Shown: positions 35,355 through 48,187 of the stretch, piece by piece
How positions within the stretch are numbered: the first letter of the stretch is position 1
How the letters are laid out: each line of letters starts with the position of its first letter
Origin: Janthinobacterium agaricidamnosum
Lineage (GTDB): Bacteria; Pseudomonadota; Gammaproteobacteria; Burkholderiales; Burkholderiaceae_D
DNA: 64,000 nt
Direction of reading: 5' to 3'
Assembly (NCBI RefSeq): GCF_003667705.1
Contig: NZ_CP033019.1
Location: 3,906,001 to 3,970,000, forward strand
The notes under the pieces: generated by a model
The model's input: the letters and a program-made list of their open reading frames with translations, nothing else
What the model was told of the DNA's origin: nothing
The model's database searches: none
Program-made: the position numbers and the translations under genes

Positions 35355-36584
35355 GTGAATCCACTTCTTGCTAAACTGCAACCATATCCATTCGAAAAGC
35401 TGCGCCAGCTGTTTGCCGGCGTGACCGTCAATCCCGAGTACGCGCCCATCAGCCTGGGCATGGGCGAACCCAAGCACCCGACGCCAGCCTTCATCGAGCA
35501 GGCGCTGGTCGACAATATCCACGGCCTGGCCAGCTATCCGACCACCATCGGCTCGGAAGCCTTGCGCAGCGCGATTGCCGGCTGGCTGGAACGCCGCTAC
35601 GGCATCCCCAAGCTCAATCCTGCCACGCAAATCCTGCCCGTGAACGGTTCGCGCGAAGCGCTGTTTGCGCTGGCGCAAACGGTGATCGATCCGGCAGCCG
35701 GCTCGCTCGTGATCAGCCCGAATCCGTTTTACCAGATCTATGAAGGCGCCGCCTACCTGGCCGGCGCCGAACCGTATTTCGTCAATTCCGACCCGGCGCG
35801 CAATTTCGGCTGCGACTACGACAGCGTACCGGCCAGCGTGTGGGAAAAGGTCAAGCTGCTGTTCCTGTGTTCGCCGGGCAATCCGACGGGCGCCGTGCTC
35901 ACCTTGACGGACTGGGAACACCTGTTCGCCCTGTCCGAGCGCTACGACTTCGTCATCGCCGCAGACGAATGCTATTCCGAAATCTACCACGGCGACACGC
36001 CCCCGCTGGGCGCGCTGCAGGCGGCGCACATGCTGGGCCTGTCCACCATCGAGCGCCCGTATGCGCGCCTGGTGGTGTTTTCCAGCCTGTCGAAGCGCTC
36101 GAACGTACCGGGCATGCGTTCGGGCTTCGTCGCCGGCGACGCGGAAGTACTGAAAAAATTCCTGCTCTACCGAACCTACCACGGCGGCGCCATGAGCCCC
36201 GCCGTGCAGGCGGCCTCCATCGCGGCCTGGAACGACGAAACCCATGTCGAGGAAAATCGCGCCAAGTACCGCGCCAAGTTCGACGCCATCACGCCGCTGC
36301 TGCAATCGGTGATGGACGTGCAATTGCCGGACGCCGGTTTCTACCTGTGGGCCGACGTCAGCCGCACGGGCCTGTCCGACACCGAATTCGCGCAACGCCT
36401 GTACGCCGAATATAATGTCACGGTATTGCCTGGCAGCTACCTGGCGCGCGACGCGCACGGCATCAATCCGGGCCGCAACCGCATCCGCATGGCCCTGGTG
36501 GCCGAAACGGCCGAAGGGCTGGAAGCGGCGTTGCGCATAGTAAAATTCTGCCAGCAGCTTTCCGCATCCGCATCAACCAACTAA
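35355..36584 (+). CDS. dapC: Succinyldiaminopimelate transaminase DapC
   Basis: 409 residues from a GTG at 35355 ([20 protein letters not shown]). The open frame begins earlier, but family alignment favours this start. Class I aminotransferase with [35 protein letters not shown] and the PLP Lys in [15 protein letters not shown]. It transfers an amino group to N-succinyl-2-amino-6-oxopimelate in the succinylase branch of lysine/DAP synthesis. dapD begins 17 bases after its stop. Confidence 0.93.
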   Translation: MNPLLAKLQPYPFEKLRQLFAGVTVNPEYAPISLGMGEPKHPTPAFIEQALVDNIHGLASYPTTIGSEALRSAIAGWLERRYGIPKLNPATQILPVNGSREALFALAQTVIDPAAGSLVISPNPFYQIYEGAAYLAGAEPYFVNSDPARNFGCDYDSVPASVWEKVKLLFLCSPGNPTGAVLTLTDWEHLFALSERYDFVIAADECYSEIYHGDTPPLGALQAAHMLGLSTIERPYARLVVFSSLSKRSNVPGMRSGFVAGDAEVLKKFLLYRTYHGGAMSPAVQAASIAAWNDETHVEENRAKYRAKFDAITPLLQSVMDVQLPDAGFYLWADVSRTGLSDTEFAQRLYAEYNVTVLPGSYLARDAHGINPGRNRIRMALVAETAEGLEAALRIVKFCQQLSASASTN

Positions 36585-36601
36585 ATGAACAAGACATCAT
36601 C

Positions 36602-37429
36602 ATGAGCCAACAACTGCAAACCATCATCGACCAGGCCTGGGAAAACCGCGCCGAGATCAATCCGCGCAACGGCACGGCCGAACTGCGCGACGCCGTCTCC
36701 CACGTCATCAATGGCCTGGACAACGGCAGCATCCGCGTGGCGGAAAAAACCTCGGGCGACTGGGTTGTCAACCAGTGGGTCAAGAAAGCCGTGCTGCTGT
36801 CGTTCCGCCTGGAAGACAACGTCGTCCTGCCGTCCGACGGCACGATGCAGTTCTACGACAAGGTGCCGACCAAGTTCGCCAACTACACGGCCGAAGACTT
36901 CGCCAAGGGCGGTTTCCGCGTGGTGCCGCCAGCCGTTGCCCGCCGCGGCAGCTTCATCGCCAAGAACGTCGTGCTGATGCCGTCCTACGTCAACATCGGC
37001 GCCTACGTCGATGAAGGCGCCATGGTCGACACCTGGGCCACCGTCGGTTCCTGCGCGCAGATCGGCAAGAACGTCCACCTGTCCGGCGGCGTCGGCATCG
37101 GCGGCGTGCTGGAGCCGATGCAAGCGAACCCGACCATCATCGAAGACAACTGCTTCATCGGCGCCCGTTCGGAAATCGTCGAAGGCGTGATCGTCGAAGA
37201 AAATTCCGTCATCTCGATGGGCGTGTACATCGGCCAGTCGACCAAGATCTACGACCGCGCCACGGGCGAAGTGACCTACGGCCGCGTGCCGGCTGGTTCC
37301 GTCGTGGTCTCGGGCAACCTGCCTTCGGAAGATGGCAAGTACTCGCTGTACTGCGCCGTGATCGTCAAGCGCGTGGATGCAAAAACCCGCGCCAAGACCG
37401 GCATCAACGAACTCCTGCGCGGCATCTGA
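36602..37429 (+). CDS. dapD: Tetrahydrodipicolinate N-succinyltransferase DapD
   Basis: 275 residues, normal length. An N-terminal helical domain is followed by left-handed beta-helix hexapeptide repeats (about 100-230; [49 protein letters not shown]). It makes N-succinyl-2-amino-6-oxopimelate from tetrahydrodipicolinate and succinyl-CoA. In an operon with dapC. One base after its stop begins copy B of the 120-base palindromic element, and a terminator follows. Confidence 0.96.
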   Translation: MSQQLQTIIDQAWENRAEINPRNGTAELRDAVSHVINGLDNGSIRVAEKTSGDWVVNQWVKKAVLLSFRLEDNVVLPSDGTMQFYDKVPTKFANYTAEDFAKGGFRVVPPAVARRGSFIAKNVVLMPSYVNIGAYVDEGAMVDTWATVGSCAQIGKNVHLSGGVGIGGVLEPMQANPTIIEDNCFIGARSEIVEGVIVEENSVISMGVYIGQSTKIYDRATGEVTYGRVPAGSVVVSGNLPSEDGKYSLYCAVIVKRVDAKTRAKTGINELLRGI

Positions 37430-37430
37430 T

Positions 37431-37550
37431 GACACCTCTGTAAACCTGCTGCGCGTCGCGGGGCGCGACCGGCGATGCTCACCGTACGCATGTACGGTTG
37501 CGCTTCTCGGCCACGCCGCGCATCCGCTCGCTACGGTTTGCAGAGGCGTC
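37431..37550 (+). repeat. 120-base palindromic intergenic element, copy B
   Basis: Begins one base after the dapD stop. Outer arms GACACCTCTGTAAACC and GGTTTGCAGAGGCGTC pair at 15 of 16 positions (one wobble, one mismatch). The core shares CTGCGCGTCG, CGATGCTCAC, CGCTTCTCGGCCAC and CCGCTCGCTACGG with copies A and C. Central stem ACCGTAC/GTACGGT differs from A and C by a compensatory T-A to C-G change. Confidence 0.88.
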
Positions 37551-37570
37551 GAGACGCACGTAAAAAATCA

Positions 37571-37600
37571 TGTCCTGCCATCCGGCGGGACATTTTCATT
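37571..37600 (+). terminator. Probable rho-independent terminator downstream of dapD
   Basis: TGTCCTGCC and GGCGGGACA form a 9-bp stem (one T-G wobble) around ATCC, followed by TTTTCATT. It lies 141 bases after dapD, beyond element copy B, and 61 bases before the monooxygenase gene, so it would end the dapC-dapD transcript. Confidence 0.65.
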
Positions 37601-37660
37601 TCCGACTAGCAACTTCAATCGTCCCGCTGTCCTCTCCCATCCTGTCCTATACTGGATGGC

Positions 37661-39208
37661 ATGAATACTCCTCCCGTATTGATCGTCGGCGCCGGTCCTA
37701 CCGGCCTCATGCTTGCCTTGCGCCTGGCGCGCCATGGCGTCGATTGCCGCATCATCGATAAAAACAGCGGGCCGGGCCAGGCGTCGCGGGCCATGGCCGT
37801 GCATGCGCGCACCCTGGAGTTTTACCAGCAACTGGGCTTTGCCGACGAGCTGGTCAGCCTGGGCATCAAGATCAATGCCATGCACATCCACGAAGGGGGC
37901 GAAGAGCTGGTGAAACTGGCGCTGGGCGAGATCGGCGAAGGGCTGAGTCCCTACCCTTTCGTGCTGAGCCTGCCCCAGGACGAGCATGAACGCTTTCTGA
38001 TCAGCAAGCTGGCGGCGGCCGGCGTGCACGTGGAATGGAACGTCACCCTCGACCTATGGACGCAGGACGATAGCGAAGTGCAAGCCATCCTGCTCAACAA
38101 TGGCGAACGACAATATTGCACGTTTGACTATATCTGCGGCTGCGACGGCGCCCGCAGCAAGCTACGCGAGATCGCCGGCTTCGAATTTTCCGGCGGCACC
38201 TACGACCACCTGTACTACGTGGCTGATGCGCAAGTGGCCGGCAACAACACGGATTTGCATGCCCACCTTGGCGCGAACTCTTTTGCGCTGATGTTGCCCG
38301 TGCGCACGAGCGGCATGCAGCGCCTGATCGGCATCCTGCCCGACCGCCCCGAAGGCGCGCCCGCGCCCGTCTTCGACGACGTGCGCGGCGACGTGGAAAC
38401 CCTGCTGGGTATCCACGTCGAACACGTGAACTGGTTTTCCACCTATAAAGTCCATCACCGCGTGGCGGGCCAGTTCCGCGCGCGCCGCTGCTTCATTTTG
38501 GGCGACGCGGCCCACCTGCACAGTCCCGTGGGCGGCCAGGGCATGAACACGGGCCTGGGCGATGCCGTCAACCTGGCCTGGAAGCTGGCGCAAAAGCTGC
38601 ATGGCCAAAGCAACGATGCCCTGCTCGACACCTATGAAAGCGAGCGCATCGTTTTTGCCCGCAAGCTCGTCGCCACCACCGACCGCGCCTTCCAGGCCAT
38701 CGTCGCGCAGGGCATCGCCGGACAGTTCCTGCGGCGCTGGCTGGTGCCGCACGCGCTGCCCTTCCTGTCCGGCTTTGCGCGGGCGCGCCGCTTGCTGTTC
38801 AAGACCGTGTCGCAAATCGAGATCAGCTATGAAGACAGCGCTTTGTCTGCCGGCCATGCGGAATACCTGCGCGGCGGCGACCGCCTGCCCTGGTTCTCGG
38901 ACGGCACGCAAGACAATTTTATCGCCCTGCGCAGCATGGATTGGCAATTGCACATCTATGGCGAGCCGGCGCCGGAACTGCTCGACGAGGCGCGCGTGCT
39001 GAAACTGCCCGTGCATTGCTATACCTATAACGTGGCCGCCAAGCTGGCCGGCCTGGGCCGCGACGCGGCCTACCTCGTGCGCCCCGACGGCCACATCGCG
39101 CTGGCCCTGCACCTGCAGGAAAGCGGCGCCCTACGCGCCCTGGCCTTGCGGCTGGGCCTGCATTTCGGTCCCGTCGAACCGGGCAAGGCGGCGCCCCGGC
39201 CGGTGTAA
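37661..39208 (+). CDS. FAD-dependent aromatic monooxygenase (PHBH/MhpA-like)
   Basis: 515 residues. The N-terminal Rossmann motif LIVGAGPTGLMLALRLARHG and the middle motif CGCDGARSKLREIAG plus GDAAHLHSPVGGQGMNTGLGD (FAD-binding GD motif) mark a class A flavin monooxygenase. The C-terminal 150 residues form the thioredoxin-like domain seen in phenol hydroxylase/MhpA-type enzymes. It would hydroxylate an aromatic or polyketide substrate using NAD(P)H. No catabolic partners are adjacent. It sits between dapD and the ArsC-like gene, breaking a normally compact lysine cluster. Confidence 0.88.
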   Translation: MNTPPVLIVGAGPTGLMLALRLARHGVDCRIIDKNSGPGQASRAMAVHARTLEFYQQLGFADELVSLGIKINAMHIHEGGEELVKLALGEIGEGLSPYPFVLSLPQDEHERFLISKLAAAGVHVEWNVTLDLWTQDDSEVQAILLNNGERQYCTFDYICGCDGARSKLREIAGFEFSGGTYDHLYYVADAQVAGNNTDLHAHLGANSFALMLPVRTSGMQRLIGILPDRPEGAPAPVFDDVRGDVETLLGIHVEHVNWFSTYKVHHRVAGQFRARRCFILGDAAHLHSPVGGQGMNTGLGDAVNLAWKLAQKLHGQSNDALLDTYESERIVFARKLVATTDRAFQAIVAQGIAGQFLRRWLVPHALPFLSGFARARRLLFKTVSQIEISYEDSALSAGHAEYLRGGDRLPWFSDGTQDNFIALRSMDWQLHIYGEPAPELLDEARVLKLPVHCYTYNVAAKLAGLGRDAAYLVRPDGHIALALHLQESGALRALALRLGLHFGPVEPGKAAPRPV

Positions 39209-39323
39209 GAGACAACGCCGCAGGTTTGTGCTGCATCAAGGCAGATAGAGTTAATCTCCTTGCTTTGTTTGCTTTGTTTGACTTGCTATCCTATGCTGAG
39301 ACTTGCGTTTCAAGGATACGGCC

Positions 39324-40016
39324 ATGTCGAACACACATCGCAACCACTCAACAACTGACCAGCCCGCCTGCGAAGCCGAAGATGCTGAATCGGCATCCCC
39401 GCTAGCTGAGCAGCTGGCCGCCACACTGGCTGCCAGCACCACAGGCTTGCGCTTCAACATTGCGCAAGACACTTTCCAGGAAGCCTATGCATCACTGCTG
39501 GACGCCGTGCCGCGCGACGACCGGCCCGCGCTGCTGGCGCAAATGCGGCACGATCTCGATATCGTGGCAGAGCGGGAGCTGAGCATGGCTTCCGGCAACG
39601 ATACGCAGACAGGCCACGTCAGCACCCGGCAATTCATGCGCGGCCTGGAAGAACAGGAACGGCATCAGCGTGAAAAAGACGTGGCCTCGCACAGCTTGCT
39701 GTCCGGCCCCGAATTGCGCGCCCGGCTGGCAGTCACGCCGCAGGCACTCAGTGCGGCACTGAAAGCCAGACGCCTGTTCGCCTTGCGCGGCGCCTCCGGC
39801 GAATATGTTTACCCGGCATTTTTCGCCGATCCCCGCCACGACCGGCACACGCTGGAAAAAATCAGCAAAATTCTCGGTGACTTGCCCGGCGCCGCCAAAT
39901 GGGACTTTTTTACCATCCCGCGCCTGTCGCTGGGCGGCAAGTCGCCGCTGCAAGCCTTGGCAAAAGGAAAACTCGACGCTGTGATGGCGGCCGCCCGCGC
40001 CTACGCCGACGAATAG
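39324..40016 (+). CDS. Hypothetical protein with antitoxin-like (MbcA/ParS) C-terminal domain
   Basis: 230 residues from ATG 39324, with AAGGA seven bases upstream; an in-frame TTG lies 21 bases earlier. The N-terminal half is acidic and Ala-rich. The C-terminal 110 residues contain SGPELRARLAVTPQALSAAL (HTH-like) and end with a stretch like the toxin-binding domain of Xre/MbcA/ParS antitoxins: FFTIPRLSLGGKSPLQALAK. Such antitoxins normally accompany a RES-domain toxin, but no such gene follows in the 263-base gap. Function therefore uncertain; orphan antitoxin or regulator. Confidence 0.65.
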   Translation: MSNTHRNHSTTDQPACEAEDAESASPLAEQLAATLAASTTGLRFNIAQDTFQEAYASLLDAVPRDDRPALLAQMRHDLDIVAERELSMASGNDTQTGHVSTRQFMRGLEEQERHQREKDVASHSLLSGPELRARLAVTPQALSAALKARRLFALRGASGEYVYPAFFADPRHDRHTLEKISKILGDLPGAAKWDFFTIPRLSLGGKSPLQALAKGKLDAVMAAARAYADE

Positions 40017-40279
40017 CGGCGCAACCGTGGCAACATTGCGCCACGCCCAGGCTGGCGATGGCGTCCTCCACGCCGCTATCCGCGCACCGCGACTTCGGCC
40101 AGGTGGCGACGCAACTGGGCATCCGCAGCGCCTGGTCCTGAACCTGCCCGTAACATGCAACCGTGTTGCACTGCCGCATCGGCTGCGCATCGACTGTATA
40201 ATGGCGGCTACCATCGCATTTTGTCCTGGCGCAAGCGCCGCGATCAAGCGAACCGCATTCATTCCCCTTAGCCCTACCC

Positions 40280-40636
40280 ATGACGACCATTACACTCTAC
40301 GGTATCCCCAACTGCGATACCGTCAAAAAGGCCCGCACCTGGCTGGCCGCGCAGCAACTCGATTTCACCTTCCACGACTTCAAGAAGCAGGGCCTGGAAC
40401 GCGCCACCGTCGAGGCGTGGCTTACGCAATTGCCGTGGGATGTGCTGGTCAACAAGAAAGGCACGACCTGGCGCGCCCTGTCCGACGAGCGCAAAGCGTC
40501 GATCACGGACGCGGCCAGCGCATTGGACCTGATGCTGGAAAACCCGTCCATCATCAAGCGCCCCGTGCTGGACAAGGATGACCAGTTCAGCGTGGCGTTT
40601 TCCGACGCGCAGTACAAGAGCATTTTTTCAGTTTAA
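40280..40636 (+). CDS. ArsC/Spx-like thioredoxin-fold protein (YffB type)
   Basis: 118 residues with an ArsC-like fold: LYGIPNCDTVKKARTWLA carries a single Cys where arsenate reductases have the catalytic one, then FHDFKKQGL and IIKRPVLDKD near the end with the conserved Arg-Pro. YffB-type proteins are found beside dapE in many proteobacteria and are thought to be glutathione-dependent thiol reductases. dapE begins 69 bases downstream. Exact role unknown. Confidence 0.85.
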   Translation: MTTITLYGIPNCDTVKKARTWLAAQQLDFTFHDFKKQGLERATVEAWLTQLPWDVLVNKKGTTWRALSDERKASITDAASALDLMLENPSIIKRPVLDKDDQFSVAFSDAQYKSIFSV

Positions 40637-41842
<1,206 letters not shown>

Positions 41843-41898
41843 ACCAGAATACCGAGGCCCGTCACGGCGGGCCAGAACACCGTCTTTTCGAGAATGCC

Positions 41899-42789
41899 AT
41901 GACCCCGAACCCGTTTTCCACGCCACGCGACCTGCTGCGCTACGCCGTTACCCGTTTTAATACCGCCAAGCTGTTTTTCGGCCACGGCAGCGCCGAAGCG
42001 TTCGACGAAGCGGCCTATCTGATCCTGCACACCTTGAAGTTGCCGCTCGACAAGCTCGAACCGTTTCTCGACGCCAAGCTGCTGCCGTCGGAAGTGGCCA
42101 GCGTGATGACGGTCATCGACCGCCGCAGCATCGACCGCGTGCCGGCCGCCTACATCACCAAGGAAGGCTGGCTGGGCACGTACAACTTCTACGTCGACGA
42201 GCGCGTGATCGTGCCCCGCTCCTTCATCGCCGAGCTGATCCCTGAATACTTCTCGCCGTGGGTGGCGGAACCGGAAGCCGTGGAAAACATCCTGGAACTG
42301 TGCACCGGTTCGGGTTGCCTGTCCATCATGATGGCCGATGCCTTCCCGAACGCCAGCGTCGACGCGGTGGACATTTCCGCCGATGCCCTGGCCGTGGCCA
42401 AGCGCAACGTCGACACGTACAAATTGCAAGACCGCGTGAACCTGATCGAATCGGACCTGTACACGAACGTGCCGGCCAAGAAGTACGATTTGATCATCAG
42501 CAACCCGCCGTACGTGAATTCCGCGTCGATGGGCGCCCTGCCCCAGGAATACCTGGCCGAACCGCAAATCGCCCTCGACGGCGGCAGCGACGGCATGGAC
42601 CTGGTGCGCAAGATCATCGCCGGCGCAGCCGAGCGCCTGACGGACGACGGCATCCTGATGATTGAAATCGGCAACGAACGCGCCTACGCGGAAGCGGCCT
42701 TCGGCGAGCTGGGCCTGACCTGGCTGACGACGAGCGCCGGCGACGACATGGTATTCCTGCTGACGGCCGAGCAGCTCAAGCTGGTTTGA
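41899..42789 (+). CDS. prmB: Ribosomal protein L3 N5-glutamine methyltransferase PrmB
   Basis: 296 residues from ATG 41899; the longer open frame upstream is a shadow of dapE. An N-terminal helical domain is followed by a class I SAM domain with ELCTGSGCLSIMMADAFP and the catalytic/substrate NPPY motif in LIISNPPYVNSASM. NPPY methyltransferases modify Gln in GGQ factors or in L3; the N-terminal region and the neighbourhood beside dapE fit PrmB rather than PrmC. A REP-like pair follows the stop. Confidence 0.92.
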   Translation: MTPNPFSTPRDLLRYAVTRFNTAKLFFGHGSAEAFDEAAYLILHTLKLPLDKLEPFLDAKLLPSEVASVMTVIDRRSIDRVPAAYITKEGWLGTYNFYVDERVIVPRSFIAELIPEYFSPWVAEPEAVENILELCTGSGCLSIMMADAFPNASVDAVDISADALAVAKRNVDTYKLQDRVNLIESDLYTNVPAKKYDLIISNPPYVNSASMGALPQEYLAEPQIALDGGSDGMDLVRKIIAGAAERLTDDGILMIEIGNERAYAEAAFGELGLTWLTTSAGDDMVFLLTAEQLKLV

Positions 42790-42801
42790 TCGACTTGGCA
42801 G

Positions 42802-42874
42802 GTCGGATTAGCGTAGCGTAATCCGACATGCCTGTGCGGCACCCGTCGGATTACGCCCTTCGGGCTAATCCGAC
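42802..42874. repeat. REP-like palindromic pair, locus 2
   Basis: Two hairpins: GTCGGATTAGCG with GCGTAATCCGAC (42802-42828), and GTCGGATTACGCCC with GGGCTAATCCGAC (42845-42874), separated by 16 bases. It lies between prmB and the ABC-F gene. Paired units of this kind resemble bacterial interspersed mosaic elements. Confidence 0.88.
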
Positions 42875-42927
42875 CTACACGATGTTTTTACGGCGAGGGG
42901 TAAAGCCCAGCCTTTACAAAGAAAAAA

Positions 42928-44922
<1,995 letters not shown>

Positions 44923-44938
44923 TCAAGCAGCGACAAAA

Positions 44939-44965
44939 GACGACCTCCGGGTCGTCTTTTTTTTA
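44939..44965 (+). terminator. Rho-independent terminator after the ABC-F gene
   Basis: AAAAGACGACC and GGGTCGTCTTTT bracket a TCC loop, giving an 11-bp stem ending in eight T. The A-rich 5' side makes it bidirectional. The cheW stop codon (44963-44965, minus strand) lies inside the T-run. Confidence 0.93.
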
Positions 44966-45463
44966 GGCTACCTGCATGGGACCGGGGCTGCGGATCGCCA
45001 TCAGGCGGTCGATGTCGACGAGGATCAAGCGGCGTCCCGCCACCGTGGCCAGGCCCAGCAGGTAATCGGCCTCCGCCTCGCCCAGGCCGGGCACGGCGGC
45101 GATGTCGGCGGGCGCCAGGCTGACGATATCGGTGACGCCGTCGACCACCATGCCCATCACGCCATTACTCAGCTGCAGGATGATCACGTCGGTGGCCGGG
45201 TCTGGCGCGCCGTGGGCGCTGCCGAACGCGGCACGCATATCCACGATGGGGATGATCACGCCGCGCGAGACGGCCACGCTGTGCAGCACTTCCCCTTCCG
45301 AAGAAAAACGGTCGAGCTCCTTGAGGGCACGCAATTCCCGCACGCAGCGGTAATCGAGGCCATATTCCAGGCCGCCCAGCCGAAAGCTCAAGTACTGCGT
45401 CAGGGATTGCGCGGTGCCGCGTTCCGCCGTCGCTGCGGCGCCAGGCGTGGTCGTGGGCTGCAT
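44963..45463 (-). CDS. CheW-like chemotaxis coupling protein
   Basis: 166 residues from ATG 45463 (MQPTTTPGAAAT). One CheW domain: QYLSFRLGGLEYGLDYRCVRELRAL, then GVIIPIVDMRAAFG, VIILQLSNGVMGMVVDGVTDI and the C-terminal LLGLATVAGRRLILVDIDRL (segments given in part). CheW links chemoreceptors to CheA. It is a single gene with no chemoreceptor or CheA nearby, so it may serve a distal cluster or an alternative Che system. Convergent with the ABC-F gene, sharing its terminator. Confidence 0.9.
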   Translation of the reverse strand: MQPTTTPGAAATAERGTAQSLTQYLSFRLGGLEYGLDYRCVRELRALKELDRFSSEGEVLHSVAVSRGVIIPIVDMRAAFGSAHGAPDPATDVIILQLSNGVMGMVVDGVTDIVSLAPADIAAVPGLGEAEADYLLGLATVAGRRLILVDIDRLMAIRSPGPMQVA

Positions 45464-45656
45464 GGTGTTCCTTTCATCCGGTAAGCGCTGCCAGGATGCG
45501 CAGTGGCGCAACGTTGGCCCATGCTAACCAGCATCCCCGCCTCCAGCGTTGAGAAACATCAACTTTCCCGGAAGACATCATCGACTGGCCGCCCGCCCTT
45601 GCGCCGGCGCAGCCATCTTCCCTTACAATACCCACATCACTCCCTACAGGCAGGCC

Positions 45657-46055
45657 ATGCAACACCTCGTCAACCCCGCTGAAGTTGAATTTTCCGCCAT
45701 CCGCGCCCAGGGCCCGGGCGGGCAGAACGTCAACAAGGTGTCCAGCGCCATCCATCTGCGCTTCCCCATCGCCGCCTCGTCGCTGCCGGAAGCGTACAAG
45801 GAACGGCTGCTGGCCCTGCGCGACAGCCGCATCAGCAAGGATGGCGTACTGGTGCTCAAGGCGCAGCAGTCGCGCAGCCAGGAGCAGAACAAGGAAGAAG
45901 CCTTGCGCCGGCTGCAGGAAATCATCGACAGCGTCACGTTCCTGCCCGCCGTGCGGCGCGCCACCAAGCCCACGCGCAGCTCGCAGCGGCGCCGCCTCGA
46001 CAGCAAGAGCACGCACAGCGTGCTCAAGCAGTCGCGCGGCAAGGTCACGGATTAA
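45657..46055 (+). CDS. arfB: Alternative ribosome-rescue factor ArfB (peptidyl-tRNA hydrolase)
   Basis: 132 residues starting MQHLVNPAEVEFSAIRAQG. The catalytic GGQ is in AQGPGGQNVNKVSSAIHLRF and the basic C-terminal tail (RRATKPTRSSQRRRLDSKS) is the part that inserts into the empty mRNA channel of stalled ribosomes. Full length for the family. An upstream in-frame ATG lacks support. It is divergent from cheW and convergent with the FapA-like gene three bases away. Confidence 0.94.
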   Translation: MQHLVNPAEVEFSAIRAQGPGGQNVNKVSSAIHLRFPIAASSLPEAYKERLLALRDSRISKDGVLVLKAQQSRSQEQNKEEALRRLQEIIDSVTFLPAVRRATKPTRSSQRRRLDSKSTHSVLKQSRGKVTD

Positions 46056-46058
46056 ACG

Positions 46059-47918
46059 CTAGGGCGGCGGCGCATACGTCCAGTCCAGGCTGCCCGTGCT
46101 GTCCGCGAACACGGCTTGCGTGGCCGGCGTGGCGCTGCGCAGCAAGGCCTTGATTTCTTTCGGCGGCCGGTCGTAGACCTTGGCCGGCCCGGGCGGCACG
46201 ACCAGGGCGCGCACCGTCGTCTCGCCATCGACCAGGCCCAGGCTGCAGCGCGACTGGCCAGCCGTCGCCTGCCGCTCCTGGCGCAGCTGCGCCACCAAGG
46301 ACAGCATCTGCGCCTGCAGGATTTCCGACTGCTTGACTTCCACGCGCAGCCGCGCCACCTCCTTCAGGACGGGAGCGATGCGCGCGGCCAGCTTGTCGTA
46401 TTGCAGCTGTTGCGCCGGCTGCAGTTGCAATTCGCCGCGCCGCAGCTGGCCCGCCAGGGTCAGGTAGTTGCGCACTTCCGGCAACTGCGCGATGGCATCG
46501 ATTTCCTGCTGGCGCTTGTGCTGCACCTGCTGGTACTGCGCGGCCTTGGCCAGACTCTCGGCGATCTGTTGCTCCAGGACGCTCAAATCGGGCACGAGGG
46601 GAAATAGCAGCATTTCCACCTGCTTGCGCGGGCCGGCGCTGCCGATGCGGATGGTGCGCGCCGCCACGGCGCAGCCTTCGGCCAGTTCGATGACGACCTC
46701 GTCGGCGATGATCTCGCAATTGCTGGCGCTGTCGATCACCACGCGCGTGCCGGCGATGACACAGCTTTCGGCGCGCTTCACATGCACTTGGCCGCTGAGC
46801 GCCTGCAGCACGGAACCGGAAGCGACGCCCTCGACGCGCACATCGCCGTGTTCATTGAACGCCGTGCCGCCCACCAGGTTGCGCTGCAACAAGATCAGTC
46901 CGCCATGCGAGTGCAAATGGCCATACACGTCGCCATGGATGGTGATATCGCTGCCGTCGAGCTGACGCTGCTCCTGCACGTCGCCATACTCCTCGTAGGC
47001 GGCGCGCAGCTTCAGATTGCCCGTGGTGCGGCTGCTGACGCCTTCGCGGCTGACGATCTTGTTCTCGATGGACATCTTGCCGTGCTCATCGACGTTCACA
47101 TAGCCATTCGTGGTGGCGACGACGAAATCACCATCGCTGAAATGTTCGACCGTCGTCCCCGGCCCCGCCACTGTGGCCAGGTCCAGCGCCAGCGGCGCGG
47201 GCGGCGGCAGGGCCTTGCCGGCCAGGTCATAGCCGGGCAAGCCGGGCGCACCTGGCAGCAGACGCAGCAGGCGCGCGTGTTTTTTGACTTGCGGAAAGCG
47301 GTTCTTGAAGCTGAGCAAATCGAGGCGGCCATCGGAGCGTTCGCGCGGCGCATCGTCGCGGTGGATGCCTTGCGACACCTCGACCAGTTGGGCGTCGCGC
47401 CCCGGCTGCGGCGGCAGCACCCGCGCCACCGTGATGCGCTCGGCCTTGCCGCTGGCGAGAATGGCGCGCACGGCCACACTATCGATGCCGTAGTGCACAC
47501 CCTTGCACCACAGGTCAGCCACCAGCTCGTCAAACTCGCGGCGCACAGGCACCTGGCCATCGGCGTCAGGAAGCAATGCTTCAAAGTAAAACTCGGCGCT
47601 GTCGCCGTGGATCTTGACCTGTTTATACAGGGCGCGGCGCTGGGGTGAAAATGGCACCACGCGCACGGCGATGCGCAGCAAGGCGTCACCCTTGGGCGCG
47701 GCGCGGGGCGTGGGGGCATGAAACAGGGTCAGCAGGAACAAACCGTAATCGAGGCCAGCCAGCAACTGCCCCGACTGGAACAGCTGGTCGACGGCGGCGC
47801 GCAGCTGCGCCGGCGCCAGCGACAGGTCCAGGAACACGCCCCCGTCGCGCTGGACCAGGCCGTACGGCAGGCCGCCTGCGGGGGCCGCATCAGGAACGGG
47901 TGTGTCGTCGTCGCTCAC
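46059..47918 (-). CDS. FapA-family (DUF342) polymer-forming protein
   Basis: 619 residues from a GTG at 47918, six bases after GGGGGAGG; an upstream in-frame ATG (47942) is less well placed. The N-terminal region (about 80-190) is followed by the DUF342/FapA beta-helix (about 225-440; VAGPGTTVEHFSDGDFV, GDVYGHLHSHGGLILLQ, VHVKRAESCVIAGTRVV) and a coiled coil (about 440-540) with Gln/Arg-rich helices, then a short tail. FapA-like proteins take part in flagellar or envelope assembly. No partner gene is adjacent. Length usual for large members. Confidence 0.8.
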   Translation of the reverse strand: MSDDDTPVPDAAPAGGLPYGLVQRDGGVFLDLSLAPAQLRAAVDQLFQSGQLLAGLDYGLFLLTLFHAPTPRAAPKGDALLRIAVRVVPFSPQRRALYKQVKIHGDSAEFYFEALLPDADGQVPVRREFDELVADLWCKGVHYGIDSVAVRAILASGKAERITVARVLPPQPGRDAQLVEVSQGIHRDDAPRERSDGRLDLLSFKNRFPQVKKHARLLRLLPGAPGLPGYDLAGKALPPPAPLALDLATVAGPGTTVEHFSDGDFVVATTNGYVNVDEHGKMSIENKIVSREGVSSRTTGNLKLRAAYEEYGDVQEQRQLDGSDITIHGDVYGHLHSHGGLILLQRNLVGGTAFNEHGDVRVEGVASGSVLQALSGQVHVKRAESCVIAGTRVVIDSASNCEIIADEVVIELAEGCAVAARTIRIGSAGPRKQVEMLLFPLVPDLSVLEQQIAESLAKAAQYQQVQHKRQQEIDAIAQLPEVRNYLTLAGQLRRGELQLQPAQQLQYDKLAARIAPVLKEVARLRVEVKQSEILQAQMLSLVAQLRQERQATAGQSRCSLGLVDGETTVRALVVPPGPAKVYDRPPKEIKALLRSATPATQAVFADSTGSLDWTYAPPP

Positions 47919-48066
47919 CACTTGCCTCCCCCTGCAACACATTCAGAGAATTGTCTCAGTGCACTAGAACAATATCACGGGGCGTGGCGGTATGCCGGAT
48001 TAGCATAATCCTGGCGCAACAAACAGGGGAATGAAAAATGGAGATGGATGTTTCAGGTAAAGTCAC

Positions 48067-48186
48067 GACATCTGGCAAGACCGTAGCGAGCGGAAGTGAA
48101 TTGTGGCCGAGAAGCGGAACTGTACTTTAGTACAGTGAGCATCGCAGGCCACAAGTCGCGACGCGCAGTAGGTATTGCCGGATGTC
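48067..48186 (-). repeat. 120-base palindromic intergenic element, copy C
   Basis: Read on the minus strand it begins one base after the stop of the secreted-protein gene. Outer arms GACATCCGGCAATACC and GGTCTTGCCAGATGTC pair at 15 of 16 positions. The core matches copies A and B, with central stem ACTGTAC/GTACAGT and an additional GTGGCC/GGCCAC pairing. It fills most of the 269-base gap between the FapA-like gene and the secreted-protein gene. Confidence 0.88.
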
Positions 48187-48187
48187 A

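Noticed and set aside
40017..40279. Possible toxin gene after the antitoxin-like gene
   Set aside because: Short frames here have no RES, PIN or RelE-like motifs and no ribosome site; the gap is treated as noncoding.
44939..44965. Attenuator for cheW
   Set aside because: The hairpin lies at the 3' ends of two convergent genes, so it is a shared terminator, not a leader element.
48031..48130. Small open frame starting near 48038 that runs into repeat copy C
   Set aside because: The 30-codon frame reads through the palindromic element and is not preserved in the other two copies.
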